A DNA stretch of 64,000 bases from positions 124,001 through 188,000 of the forward strand of contig NZ_JANFNS010000003.1 of the NCBI RefSeq assembly GCF_024436065.1, in the 5' to 3' direction. Below are positions 55,154 through 62,485 of the stretch, piece by piece. The first letter of the stretch is position 1; the number at the start of each line of letters is the position of its first letter. The DNA is from Saccharibacillus sp. JS10. Its GTDB lineage: Bacteria > Bacillota > Bacilli > Paenibacillales > Paenibacillaceae. The notes beneath the pieces were generated by a model that was given only the letters and a program-made list of their open reading frames with translations, did no database searches and was not told the DNA's origin. A program made the translations under genes and the position numbers.

Positions 55154-55187
55154 AATTCCCGCAATTGTGGTTGCGGGACAATTGCGG
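55154..55187. promoter_or_regulatory. ComA-box-like motif between comQ and comX
   Basis: A 34-bp block: AATTCCCGC, TTGCGGGAC (55171-55179) and TTGCGG (55182-55187). It contains a perfect inverted repeat CCGCAATTGT-9-ACAATTGCGG around a third TTGCGG. TTGCGG is the half-site of the Bacillus ComA box. The same block, equal in length, occurs at 61637-61670. Confidence 0.65.
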
Positions 55188-55216
55188 AGCTTATGTCACT
55201 TGCAGGATTTAAACGA

Positions 55217-56137
55217 TCACGATGACAAGGTTTGGAGCAGCACTCGTTTGTAAGGCGCGTCAATAGATAGATTCTCTACAATCTCAAGACAACGGTAATA
55301 CGCAACTCGCATTCGCACAGACGCGTACGGAATCGCGCCCGAACGCTCTAATCGATCTTGAAAATGCGGCGCTTGTTCTTGAACGTCCTCCAAGCTCGCT
55401 CGTCCTTCGAAATAATCAAGCATCCATGCTTCATCGTCTTTTGCTTCTGCAAGCAGCAGTAATACCGGTAACGTTCGTTTACGATTCCAAAAGTCGTTTT
55501 TACGTTCGTTACCGGTCAGGTCGAGAATATCGTTTTTGAGCTGCGCAGCAATCCCCAATTGCTCCGCATATTCGCGCGTCTCTGGCTTGATCTCTCCGCA
55601 AGCGAGTACTGTCCCGACTTGGCAAGCCATGACAAGCAATGACGCGGATTTGCCGAGAATCATCTCTATATATTGTTCTTCGCTCTCAATATTGTTTAGT
55701 AAATCGGTCATTTGACCACTTACGGTATGTAAAGATTGGGCATTGAGCAGAGCTGCCGCCGCGGATTTTCGATCAGGTTCAAAATCGCTTTGCAGCAGCA
55801 TATGTTGACTTAAAAAAACAAAACCAAGCGCGATGTTCAACGCTAGATCGTGCCGTATCTTGCTCCACGGCGGCGAGTCGTTATCTTGATCTTGCAAGTC
55901 ATCGATCATATCGAGCGCCAGGATCAAAGCTTCGACCGCGGCTGCGACTTGAATACTTTCGGATTCTAGTTCTCCTTGATACATATTGTAATGCAGCAGC
56001 GTCAAATTGCCGAACATACACCGATTTTGCAATTTATACTGTACGCATTCTAAAGCTTGCTGGCGAAGATTTGGTTGTTGAAATCCTTGTTTGACGCCTT
56101 CTGTTAAAGCTTGTCCGATCTCTGCGCTCCAATCCAT
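55217..56137 (-). CDS. comQ: ComQ-like isoprenyl transferase
   Basis: A 306-residue protein of the trans-isoprenyl diphosphate synthase fold. The first Asp-rich motif is MIDDLQDQDND, and the second region reads LKNDILDLTGNERKND, with Asn in place of the first Asp as in ComQ proteins. It should attach an isoprenyl group to the Trp of ComX and help its release. The ATG at 56137 follows GGGAGG; the open frame runs 16 codons further without a site. A 244-bp gap with the ComA-like motif separates it from comX, so comX may also have its own promoter. Confidence 0.9.
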   Translation of the reverse strand: MDWSAEIGQALTEGVKQGFQQPNLRQQALECVQYKLQNRCMFGNLTLLHYNMYQGELESESIQVAAAVEALILALDMIDDLQDQDNDSPPWSKIRHDLALNIALGFVFLSQHMLLQSDFEPDRKSAAAALLNAQSLHTVSGQMTDLLNNIESEEQYIEMILGKSASLLVMACQVGTVLACGEIKPETREYAEQLGIAAQLKNDILDLTGNERKNDFWNRKRTLPVLLLLAEAKDDEAWMLDYFEGRASLEDVQEQAPHFQDRLERSGAIPYASVRMRVAYYRCLEIVENLSIDAPYKRVLLQTLSS

Positions 56138-56170
56138 ATGTGTTCCTCCCGTTGGTTGATTCTTTGATGA

Positions 56171-56196
56171 TAAAATGGAATACATTTTCCATTTTA
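56171..56196. promoter_or_regulatory. Palindromic operator overlapping the comQ promoter
   Basis: TAAAATGGAA-6-TTCCATTTTA is a perfect 10-bp inverted repeat. On the minus strand TTGATC (56220-56215), 18 bp and TAAAAT (56196-56191) form a likely promoter whose -10 is the first arm, so a repressor bound here would block comQ transcription. Confidence 0.6.
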
Positions 56197-56265
56197 CAGC
56201 GAATCATGAATCAAGATCAATTATCAGGTTAAGTTTCCAGAAAATTTAACTGGGAGGAAATAAAG

Positions 56266-56293
56266 AAAAACGCCTCTGTAGGGGAGACGTTTA
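56266..56293 (-). terminator. Terminator of the lanthipeptide transport/protease operon
   Basis: Minus-strand AACGTCTC pairs with GAGGCGTT (one G-U), followed by TTTCTTT. It lies just after the second M50 gene. Confidence 0.65.
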
Positions 56294-56308
56294 ACGTTTT
56301 GCAGAAAC

Positions 56309-56342
56309 GCAGTTGCGAGTGAAATTCGTTTTGGTCGCGCGT
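56309..56342. repeat. Truncated hairpin element, copy E
   Basis: GCGAGTGAAATTCGTTTTGGTCGC matches one end of copy C in reverse complement (GCGAGAGAAATTCGTTTCGGTCGC) with few changes; the other arm is missing. It sits directly behind the second M50 gene. Confidence 0.6.
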
Positions 56343-56348
56343 GGAACG

Positions 56349-57419
56349 TTAACGCTGCAATCGGCTGCGCTCGAACTCGAGCAGGGCGCCGTAAGAATGA
56401 AAAGTTGTGCGCATCGCGCGGATCCGGTTCAGGTAATCGTCGGCGCGAGGGGCTGACGATTGGATGAACGCTTCTAACTTGAGCGAAGATAGGTCGTCTA
56501 ATTCCCATTGTTGCTTCAATTGCTCCGATAGGGATGCGGCTTCTTCGGTTTGACCCGAAGAATGGAGAGATAGAACTTGTTCGGTGAGAATCATCGCTAA
56601 CGTATCACGATAGATTTTGGTAGGAAACGCATCTGCTCCGAATTTGAGTCGCTTGTCGATAATCGATTGAATAGCAAGATCAGGTTTCGACGGCACGTCT
56701 TGCATCGCCAATACATAATAAAGAACGTTCAGATCGTATAATTCTTTGCCGGGTTGAACCGATTGCCCGGCGAACTGTTGGATATGACGCTTCGAATCGG
56801 CAAGCAGCCAATTGCGCTTGTTCATATCCAGCTCATTGGCTGAGACTAGAGCATTCCATGCAAAGTACAAAGCGTAATTGCGACTGCCTAGCAGCATCGC
56901 ACTTGTACCATCGGTGAGCAGTGTACCGATTCCGATCGCGATAGAAGCAAGACCGAATAGCCCGGCGAATTCTAAAATCCCTTCTGCTTGTCGCAGTACG
57001 GCAAGCCCAGCGATCAGGCTAATAATAGGACCTGCTGCGAATACGATCCGCTGCGCGCGGATCGCAGCGGAAAAGCTTTCTTCGTCCCGGTAAGGCGCAA
57101 TTTCCGAATGAATCGCTCCGAAAAAGAACGGATTCCATCCTCCCCATTTCAAGGAAAGCGGAGCAAAATATACGATAAAAGGTCCCCAGCAAAGTCGGGT
57201 CACTTTCGTTCGAGTTCCTAACGCGCCGAGTAGATGCCCGCCTTCATGAAGCAAGATTGCCAAAGCAAAAGCAAGTACAGCTTGCCAAATGATATGCAGC
57301 GTAGAAAGCCATTGAATTCGTGCCCATAATCCTTCGCCATTATTGCCGGGCAGTAGGAGGAAAGCAAGCCCTCCTGCCGCTGCGGCTACACCGACGAAGA
57401 TCAGTATATTCTTTTTCAT
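56349..57419 (-). CDS. M50-family membrane metalloprotease-like protein, CylI-type (copy 2)
   Basis: A 356-residue paralog of the gene at 45.9 kb. The zinc motif HEGGH is at residues 58-62 (LLHEGGHLLGALG), and LLTDG supplies the likely third ligand; four or five TM helices and a helical C-terminal domain follow. It is the last gene of the LuxR-lanT-lanP operon, the position that cylI occupies in the enterococcal cytolysin operon. The ATG at 57419 is chosen because AAAGGAGG lies six bases upstream; an ATG two codons earlier touches the site. Immunity by peptide cleavage or sequestration is inferred. Confidence 0.86.
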   Translation of the reverse strand: MKKNILIFVGVAAAAGGLAFLLLPGNNGEGLWARIQWLSTLHIIWQAVLAFALAILLHEGGHLLGALGTRTKVTRLCWGPFIVYFAPLSLKWGGWNPFFFGAIHSEIAPYRDEESFSAAIRAQRIVFAAGPIISLIAGLAVLRQAEGILEFAGLFGLASIAIGIGTLLTDGTSAMLLGSRNYALYFAWNALVSANELDMNKRNWLLADSKRHIQQFAGQSVQPGKELYDLNVLYYVLAMQDVPSKPDLAIQSIIDKRLKFGADAFPTKIYRDTLAMILTEQVLSLHSSGQTEEAASLSEQLKQQWELDDLSSLKLEAFIQSSAPRADDYLNRIRAMRTTFHSYGALLEFERSRLQR

Positions 57420-57421
57420 CT

Positions 57422-57586
57422 TCATCCTCCTTTGACGTTCGACTGATCGGTTGAACGTTGCGAAGACCGTAAACGTTGATTATTCATCTCCAAAAAAAGT
57501 CGCTCCAACATCTGCATCCGGGCGAGCATTAAATGCTCTGCCCATTTTTCGCCTGTGTATGTGCCACTGGACTTGGCATCGTTCAT
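57422..57586 (-). CDS. Small 54-residue protein between LanP and the M50 protein
   Basis: A short frame not long enough for standard gene finders. Its ATG overlaps the LanP stop (ATGA at 57586-57583), and its stop lies inside the start region of the M50 gene. The product begins MNDAKSSGTYTGEKWAEHLM and continues with an amphipathic Met/Leu-rich helix and a basic, Ser/Gln-rich tail; no signal peptide or membrane helix. No family recognised. The tight overlap on both sides suggests translational coupling and a real gene, perhaps an accessory to immunity. Confidence 0.6.
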   Translation of the reverse strand: MNDAKSSGTYTGEKWAEHLMLARMQMLERLFLEMNNQRLRSSQRSTDQSNVKGG

Positions 57587-59169
57587 GGCGCTAACCGGGA
57601 GAGCGCCTCATACACATTCACACCGCCTACGCCGAAGTCTTTGTCTTTGCCCGGCGTTCCAAAATCGGTTGCGGAATCGAACAACGCACGCTTCACTTGG
57701 GACGGGCTTAAGGTTTTGCCTTGTTTGCGTGCTTCTGCAATCAACACCCCTGCCGATGCCGAGACTTTCGGTACAGCCAAGCTTGTCCCAATCATAAATT
57801 CATAGCCCGCAGGCAATTCGGCAAGTTTGCTCAGTTCGGATTGCGGCAGGTTCGTCGGGTACGTCGTTAAGCACATGCTCGCCAGATTCAGCTCGCCTTT
57901 GGTAAACCAAGTGCTGCCGTAATCGCCAGCCGGCGCCGCGATCATATCGGTTAATCCATAGTTCGAATAATAAGCTTTTTCATGCTGACGATTGTACGCC
58001 GATACGGTAATCACTCCCGGCAGACCGCCCGGTGCATGAACCGCAAGTTCGCGCTCTCCCCAACCGAGTTCATTGGCAAGTACGCTCGGATCTCCGATAT
58101 TATGACCATCCGTACCCGAAGAAGCGACTACGGTCACGCCTTTGAGGTTAGCGTAGATCAAAGCCCGCGCATACGCAAGCAACGCGGCTTGATCGTCTTT
58201 TTTGAGTAGCGATTTATACGTACCCAGACTTAAGTTGATTACGTCTACGTCGTCTTTGGATGCTTGGATAATCGCTTCGACGATCCAGGACGTATCGGCG
58301 CCGCCGATATCGAATACTTTGTAAGGGACAATGCCCAGATCAGGGCCGACGCCAAGCAGCTTGCCATCGGCAGAGATTGAACCCGCCACCATGGTGCCAT
58401 GCCCGAGATTATCATCCGTTGATTCGATTCCCGGTACAAAAGAACGTCCTTGACCCACGATACTGTCTGCCAAATCAGGATGGGAAGCGTCGATGCCGCT
58501 ATCCACGACAGCGATCACTACGTCTCGGCTCCCCCGCTGAATATCATGGCTTTTCCAATCGCCCGTAATTTCTTTGATATCCCAGCCCCATTTTTCATAT
58601 AAAGGAACTTCTGCGGGTGAACTTTCTTCTACGGTTTCTGTTGCAGATTCATTGATACTCATGGTGTTCATCGACGATGATTTTTGGGAAAGAGAAGCCT
58701 TCGAATCCGACTCCGAACTTTCCAGCTCTTGAATCGATTTCAACGCGGCTTGCGAATCGATCGCGCCGGTATCTTCTTTTGGAAGCGTCAATTGAGGATC
58801 GCCGCCGGTATCTTCGATCGCATCTTGGAACGTATCGAGCACATCTTGTTCGGCTTGCTGCAACTTTTCGGTAGAAGGCGAACTCAGCCGTACCATACCG
58901 ATCTCTGGGATTACTTCGACGTCAATATCGTCCCATTTCGAAGTCAGCTCCTTTGCTTCGCTCGGGAACGCATTTTCTTTGAATACAATCAGTCGGCTAT
59001 AGCTGTCACCGCTCACACTCGGCTGCTTGGCAATCTGAGCAGATAACGTAGACGGAGATGCAGATTCTTCGTTTGAAAGACTTTGCGCGCTTGCCGCTCC
59101 TGTAGAAAATACGAGTGATGCCGCCAGACTTCCCAACCACATTTTTCTTGCGTTAAATGACCATTTCAT
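57583..59169 (-). CDS. lanP: Subtilisin-like lanthipeptide leader protease (LanP/CylA-like)
   Basis: A 528-residue secreted S8 protease with a signal peptide (about 1-28), a propeptide (to about 190) and a catalytic domain. The triad is Asp223 (VVDSGID), His257 (NLGHGTMVAG) and Ser463 (GTSLAVPKVSA). The oxyanion-hole Asn usually found in AGNxG is replaced by Thr353 (SSGTDG). By analogy with CylA it should remove the six-residue ADVQPE segment left after the first cut, cleaving after Glu. It overlaps lanT by 17 bp and the next small gene by four. Confidence 0.9.
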   Translation of the reverse strand: MKWSFNARKMWLGSLAASLVFSTGAASAQSLSNEESASPSTLSAQIAKQPSVSGDSYSRLIVFKENAFPSEAKELTSKWDDIDVEVIPEIGMVRLSSPSTEKLQQAEQDVLDTFQDAIEDTGGDPQLTLPKEDTGAIDSQAALKSIQELESSESDSKASLSQKSSSMNTMSINESATETVEESSPAEVPLYEKWGWDIKEITGDWKSHDIQRGSRDVVIAVVDSGIDASHPDLADSIVGQGRSFVPGIESTDDNLGHGTMVAGSISADGKLLGVGPDLGIVPYKVFDIGGADTSWIVEAIIQASKDDVDVINLSLGTYKSLLKKDDQAALLAYARALIYANLKGVTVVASSGTDGHNIGDPSVLANELGWGERELAVHAPGGLPGVITVSAYNRQHEKAYYSNYGLTDMIAAPAGDYGSTWFTKGELNLASMCLTTYPTNLPQSELSKLAELPAGYEFMIGTSLAVPKVSASAGVLIAEARKQGKTLSPSQVKRALFDSATDFGTPGKDKDFGVGGVNVYEALSRLAP

Positions 59170-61303
59170 GATTTTCTTCCCCCTTATTCATATACAAGTT
59201 GTAATACAGCCCTTTTTGCTTCAACAGTTGACGGTGATTGCCGCTCTCGACGATACTTCCTCCGTCCATCACGATAATGCGGTCGGCATCCATCACGGTA
59301 CTGAGTCGATGCGCAATTACGATTCGCGTACATTTCATTACGGATAACGATTCTTCGATTCTCGCTTGCGACAAGTTATCGAGTGCGCTCGTCGCTTCGT
59401 CCAACAGTAGAATACGCGGTTCGGTAACTAAAGCTCGCGCGAGCAGCAAACGCTGACGTTGACCGCCGGATAGATTCGCGCCGCTCTCTGATACCAACGT
59501 TGAATACCCAAGCGGCAGCTGCATAATATCGTCATGGATACTTGCGCGCTGCGCGGCTTGTACGACTTGTTCCAACGTGATCGAATCGTCCATCATGCGG
59601 ATATTTTCTTCGATCGTACGTTGGAATAACCGCGTATCTTGCAAGATCGAACCGACTTTTTTGCGCAGCGAACGCAAATCAAGCTCTTGCAGCGGCTGTC
59701 CGTCATAACGAACTTCGCCTGCTGTCGGCGTATAAAATCCGAGTAACAGCTTCGCGAGCGTCGTTTTCCCTGAACCGGAAGGGCCTACGATCGCGATTTT
59801 TTGCCCCGGCTCGATCTGCATATTCAGCCCGGTCACCGCTTCTTTGGTAAACGGCGAATAGCGATACGAGACGTTGCTTAGCTGGACAGATCCTTCCAAT
59901 TCGTCGACCTGACGGAATCCGTCTTGTTGCTCGGGCTGCGCTTCGATCACATCGTGAATCCGCTGCAAATACGAACCGACGGTAAGGAGTTGCGTGTACG
60001 CAGAGCCCAGAGAGACAATCGGAATCATAAATGCCATTGCCAGCGCGTTAAATCCAAGCAATCCGCCGATGGTCATTTGCCCGCTGAGTACCGCCGCGCT
60101 GCCTCCCCACAATAGAAGAAGCGGCAAAATAAATTGAATCCCTGTCGAAAAAGACTCTAGGAGCGAGACCCAAATATTGCGCTTTTGCGTGACTTCGAGC
60201 TGCCCGACGAATAAGCCGCGCCACGAATCGAAAATGCGTTTTTCCGCACCGGATAATTTGATATCTGTAATGCCATAAATACATTCCGCCAAAAAACTTT
60301 GCGTCCGGCTTTGCTCCGTAATTTCGCGACTGGAGAACTTTTTGGTGACCAATGTCGTGACAATCAGCACCGAGAAAATAAATGCGCCCGTGCCGATCAC
60401 AGTCAAGGCAAGCTTCGGCGCTTGAACCAACATTAATCCCGCATACGAGATCAGCAAAATAAAGTCGATGACGATCGTGACCATACGGTTTGATAAAATT
60501 TGCCGGATATACACGTTGGCATTGGTACGGAACATCAGCTCGCCGCCGGTACGCGATTCGAAAAACGAATACGGAAGCCGGAATAACCGTTCGATAAAGA
60601 TCTGCATCATATTCAAGTCCATGACGCTTTGCAGCCTTGCGACCAGCCAGCCTCGAAGCATGGCAAACACTTCATAGAACACAAATAGCGAGATCAAAGC
60701 CAGCCCAATCATCGAGGTTAAATCCCGCTCGCCGCCGATCAGCAGACTATCTGTGATCCAAGCGGTCAGCCCCGGTGCAATCAATCCAAAACTTTGTAGC
60801 AATAAGGACACGCCGAGGATCGCGAACAGCCAACGCGGCTGCTTTAATGCCAGTTTGACGAAAAATCCCCAGTCGTTACGACCTTTGCGCTTTTGGAAAT
60901 TTTCGTCCGGTACGGCGCATAACACATGCCCGCTATATTTTTCTTCTGCTTCTTCAATGCGCATCGTTCGGCGTCCAAATGAAGGATCAACGATGGTAAT
61001 GCGATGTTTGCCTACTTTTTCAATCACGACAAAATGTTTGCCTTCCCAATGTGCGATCACAGGCAATGGCATACTACGTAAATCCGGAATCCGACAACGG
61101 AACGCTTTGCTTTTCATCGAGTAGCCAGACGCGATCGTAATCAATTGAAGAAGTGAACTGCCACCTCTCGATACGCCGTAGCGTTCGCGAATCTCATGCA
61201 ACGAAACTCGGCAGCCGTAACGTGCCATCACCATCGCAAGACAAGCGATCCCGCATTCCGAATCCTCCATTTGTTCAATAAAGGGCATTCGGGCTTTAAG
61301 CAT
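59153..61303 (-). CDS. lanT: Bifunctional lanthipeptide transporter/peptidase (LanT/CylB-like)
   Basis: A 716-residue exporter. The N-terminal C39 peptidase has Cys17 (DSECGIACLAMV), His90 (EGKHFVVIE) and Asp106 (IVDPS). Six TM helices follow (about 165-440), then an ABC ATPase with GPSGSGKTT, LSGGQRQRLLLARAL and ILLLDEATSALD. It should cut the leader after the double glycine and export both peptides. It overlaps the small LuxR-type gene by eight bases and lanP by 17. Confidence 0.95.
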   Translation of the reverse strand: MLKARMPFIEQMEDSECGIACLAMVMARYGCRVSLHEIRERYGVSRGGSSLLQLITIASGYSMKSKAFRCRIPDLRSMPLPVIAHWEGKHFVVIEKVGKHRITIVDPSFGRRTMRIEEAEEKYSGHVLCAVPDENFQKRKGRNDWGFFVKLALKQPRWLFAILGVSLLLQSFGLIAPGLTAWITDSLLIGGERDLTSMIGLALISLFVFYEVFAMLRGWLVARLQSVMDLNMMQIFIERLFRLPYSFFESRTGGELMFRTNANVYIRQILSNRMVTIVIDFILLISYAGLMLVQAPKLALTVIGTGAFIFSVLIVTTLVTKKFSSREITEQSRTQSFLAECIYGITDIKLSGAEKRIFDSWRGLFVGQLEVTQKRNIWVSLLESFSTGIQFILPLLLLWGGSAAVLSGQMTIGGLLGFNALAMAFMIPIVSLGSAYTQLLTVGSYLQRIHDVIEAQPEQQDGFRQVDELEGSVQLSNVSYRYSPFTKEAVTGLNMQIEPGQKIAIVGPSGSGKTTLAKLLLGFYTPTAGEVRYDGQPLQELDLRSLRKKVGSILQDTRLFQRTIEENIRMMDDSITLEQVVQAAQRASIHDDIMQLPLGYSTLVSESGANLSGGQRQRLLLARALVTEPRILLLDEATSALDNLSQARIEESLSVMKCTRIVIAHRLSTVMDADRIIVMDGGSIVESGNHRQLLKQKGLYYNLYMNKGEENHEMVI

Positions 61304-61550
61304 GGGTCAACCTCCGTTCCCGTCTTCTTGGCGCTGCGGACAACGCGTCTACAGGCGGACATATCCATCCGAGGTGACAAGCAAGAATCCCGATCTGGAC
61401 TCGTGATGCGATCTCCCATTTATCTTTAATAGAGAAAATGATTTCGCCCACCCGCCTGCGACTGATAAACAAGGTCTGTGCAATTTCTACGTCTTTCATG
61501 CCTTCCGCGACCAGAATCGCTACTTCTTTTTCCTTTTCGCTCAAATGCAT
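61296..61550 (-). CDS. Small LuxR-type helix-turn-helix protein
   Basis: An 84-residue protein consisting almost only of a LuxR/GerE DNA-binding domain (LSEKEKEVAILVAEGMKDVE, then IAQTLFISRRRVGEIIFSIK) with a short Cys- and Arg-rich tail. No receiver or sensor domain is present. The ATG follows TTAGGAG. It is the first gene of the lanT-lanP-M50 operon and divergent from the precursor genes. It probably regulates the island, alone or with ComA, whose DNA-binding domain is of the same type. Confidence 0.85.
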   Translation of the reverse strand: MHLSEKEKEVAILVAEGMKDVEIAQTLFISRRRVGEIIFSIKDKWEIASRVQIGILACHLGWICPPVDALSAAPRRRERRLTHA

Positions 61551-61636
61551 CGTAGTCTCACTCCTAACGTTTATTGAGGGTGCTTGCGTTCATCATAAAA
61601 CAGTATTTTCCAGCTCGCACCGAAAACACATCGCGC

Positions 61637-61670
61637 AATTCCCGCCATTTTGTTGCAGAACCTATTGCGG
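61637..61670. promoter_or_regulatory. ComA-box-like motif in the lanthipeptide divergent promoter region
   Basis: A 34-bp block with AATTCCCGC (61637-61645), TTGCAGAAC (61653-61661) and TTGCGG (61665-61670), the same parts in the same order and total length as at 55154-55187. It lies between the LuxR-type gene and the precursor genes, so it could act in both directions. A further CCGCTA/TTGCGT pair lies at 61689-61702. Confidence 0.65.
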
Positions 61671-61727
61671 GCAATGGCAAATGAAATTCCGCTATTTTGC
61701 GTAGTACCGGAGACTTTTGATCCCGGG

Positions 61728-61733
61728 TAAGAT
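61728..61733 (+). promoter_or_regulatory. Candidate -10 of the lanthipeptide precursor promoter
   Basis: TAAGAT about 65 bp before the first precursor start, with no good -35 at the right distance. A weak -35 is what an activator-dependent promoter would show. Confidence 0.4.
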
Positions 61734-61797
61734 TAAGCCATGAACAACAGCAACACACACCGCAACACAAACAACTTGCGAAAGGAGGTGGACAAGG

Positions 61798-61986
61798 ATG
61801 AATCGAGAACAAGCTCTTCGCTTTTTGGAATCCCAACAACCTGCTGGTGACGCTCTAGTTGAATTGAGTCAAGATGAATTGATGCGTGTGCACGGCGGCG
61901 CAGACGTACAACCGGAAACCACTCCGGTATGCGGATTTTTCGTAGGTGTAGGTATCGGCGCAATTATTTCTGCAACAGCATGCTAA
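61798..61986 (+). CDS. lanA1: Class II lanthipeptide precursor 1, cytolysin CylL-S-like
   Basis: A 62-residue precursor. The leader has the class II pattern ALVELSQDELMRVHGG ending at Gly34. The ADVQPE hexapeptide (35-40) precedes a 22-residue core starting TTPVC and ending SATAC. The core resembles mature cytolysin small subunit (TTPACFTIGLG...), with ring-forming Thr41 and Cys45 at the start and Ser58 and Cys62 at the end in the same i/i+4 spacing, plus one extra residue between. The hexapeptide matches cytolysin GDVQAE. AAAGGAGGTGG precedes the ATG. Confidence 0.95.
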   Translation: MNREQALRFLESQQPAGDALVELSQDELMRVHGGADVQPETTPVCGFFVGVGIGAIISATAC

Positions 61987-62031
61987 TCCTTATAACAAAC
62001 TAAAAAACACATATAATTGGAGGAATTTAAA

Positions 62032-62268
62032 ATGAAAAGACAAGACGTTCTGAATGCACTGGAAACGGTTAACCCTGCTGGCGAAGCTTTGGTTGAATTG
62101 AGTCACGCCGAATTGTCCCGCGTATTCGGCGGTGCAGACGTACAACCCGAAACGACACCGGTTTGCGCAGTAGCCGCAACGGTAGCCGCTTCGTCCGCAA
62201 CATGCGCAGCTGTAGGCGGCGGTGTCGCTGTAGGCGTAACTGTCGTACTGACACTCAAAACTTGCTAA
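62032..62268 (+). CDS. lanA2: Class II lanthipeptide precursor 2, cytolysin CylL-L-like
   Basis: A 78-residue precursor with leader EALVELSHAELSRVFGG, hexapeptide ADVQPE and a 38-residue core. The core has the same length as mature cytolysin large subunit and, compared from memory, about 28 of 38 residues are identical. Its start TTPVCAVAAT is the same, and Cys5, Cys18 and Cys38 and the Ser14/Ser15 pair are kept; the last ring donor is Thr34 instead of Ser. Start ATG at 62032 with TTGGAGG upstream. It is co-transcribed with precursor 1. Confidence 0.95.
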   Translation: MKRQDVLNALETVNPAGEALVELSHAELSRVFGGADVQPETTPVCAVAATVAASSATCAAVGGGVAVGVTVVLTLKTC

Positions 62269-62295
62269 ATTAAAAGTAAAAGTAGAACCAACAGT

Positions 62296-62363
62296 AAAAC
62301 CGAAACGCCAAGAAATGCTCGACCCAGTGGGTTGCGCAGTTCTTGGCGTTTCGGTTTTTATAT
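62296..62363 (+). terminator. Terminator/attenuator between precursor genes and lanM
   Basis: AAAACCGAAACGCCAAGAA (62296-62314) and its exact complement at 62340-62358 form a 19-bp stem followed by TTTTTAT. It should end most transcripts after the precursors and let some read through into lanM, which gives more peptide than enzyme. Confidence 0.85.
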
Positions 62364-62442
62364 TCCTTTCTCATGCCCATTTATATAGAAGAAATCGAAT
62401 GCAGAAATGCAGTTTTGCGAAGTACAGCGTTAGGTGAGCGGT

Positions 62443-62451
62443 TGTTATGAT
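62443..62451 (+). promoter_or_regulatory. Possible extended -10 promoter before lanM
   Basis: TGTTATGAT, an extended -10 element 35 bp before the lanM start, preceded by TGCAG/TTGCGA half-site-like sequences (62399-62420). Weak evidence that lanM has its own promoter. Confidence 0.35.
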
Positions 62452-62485
62452 GAGGGCATCATTTCATATCGGGAGGAATATTATT

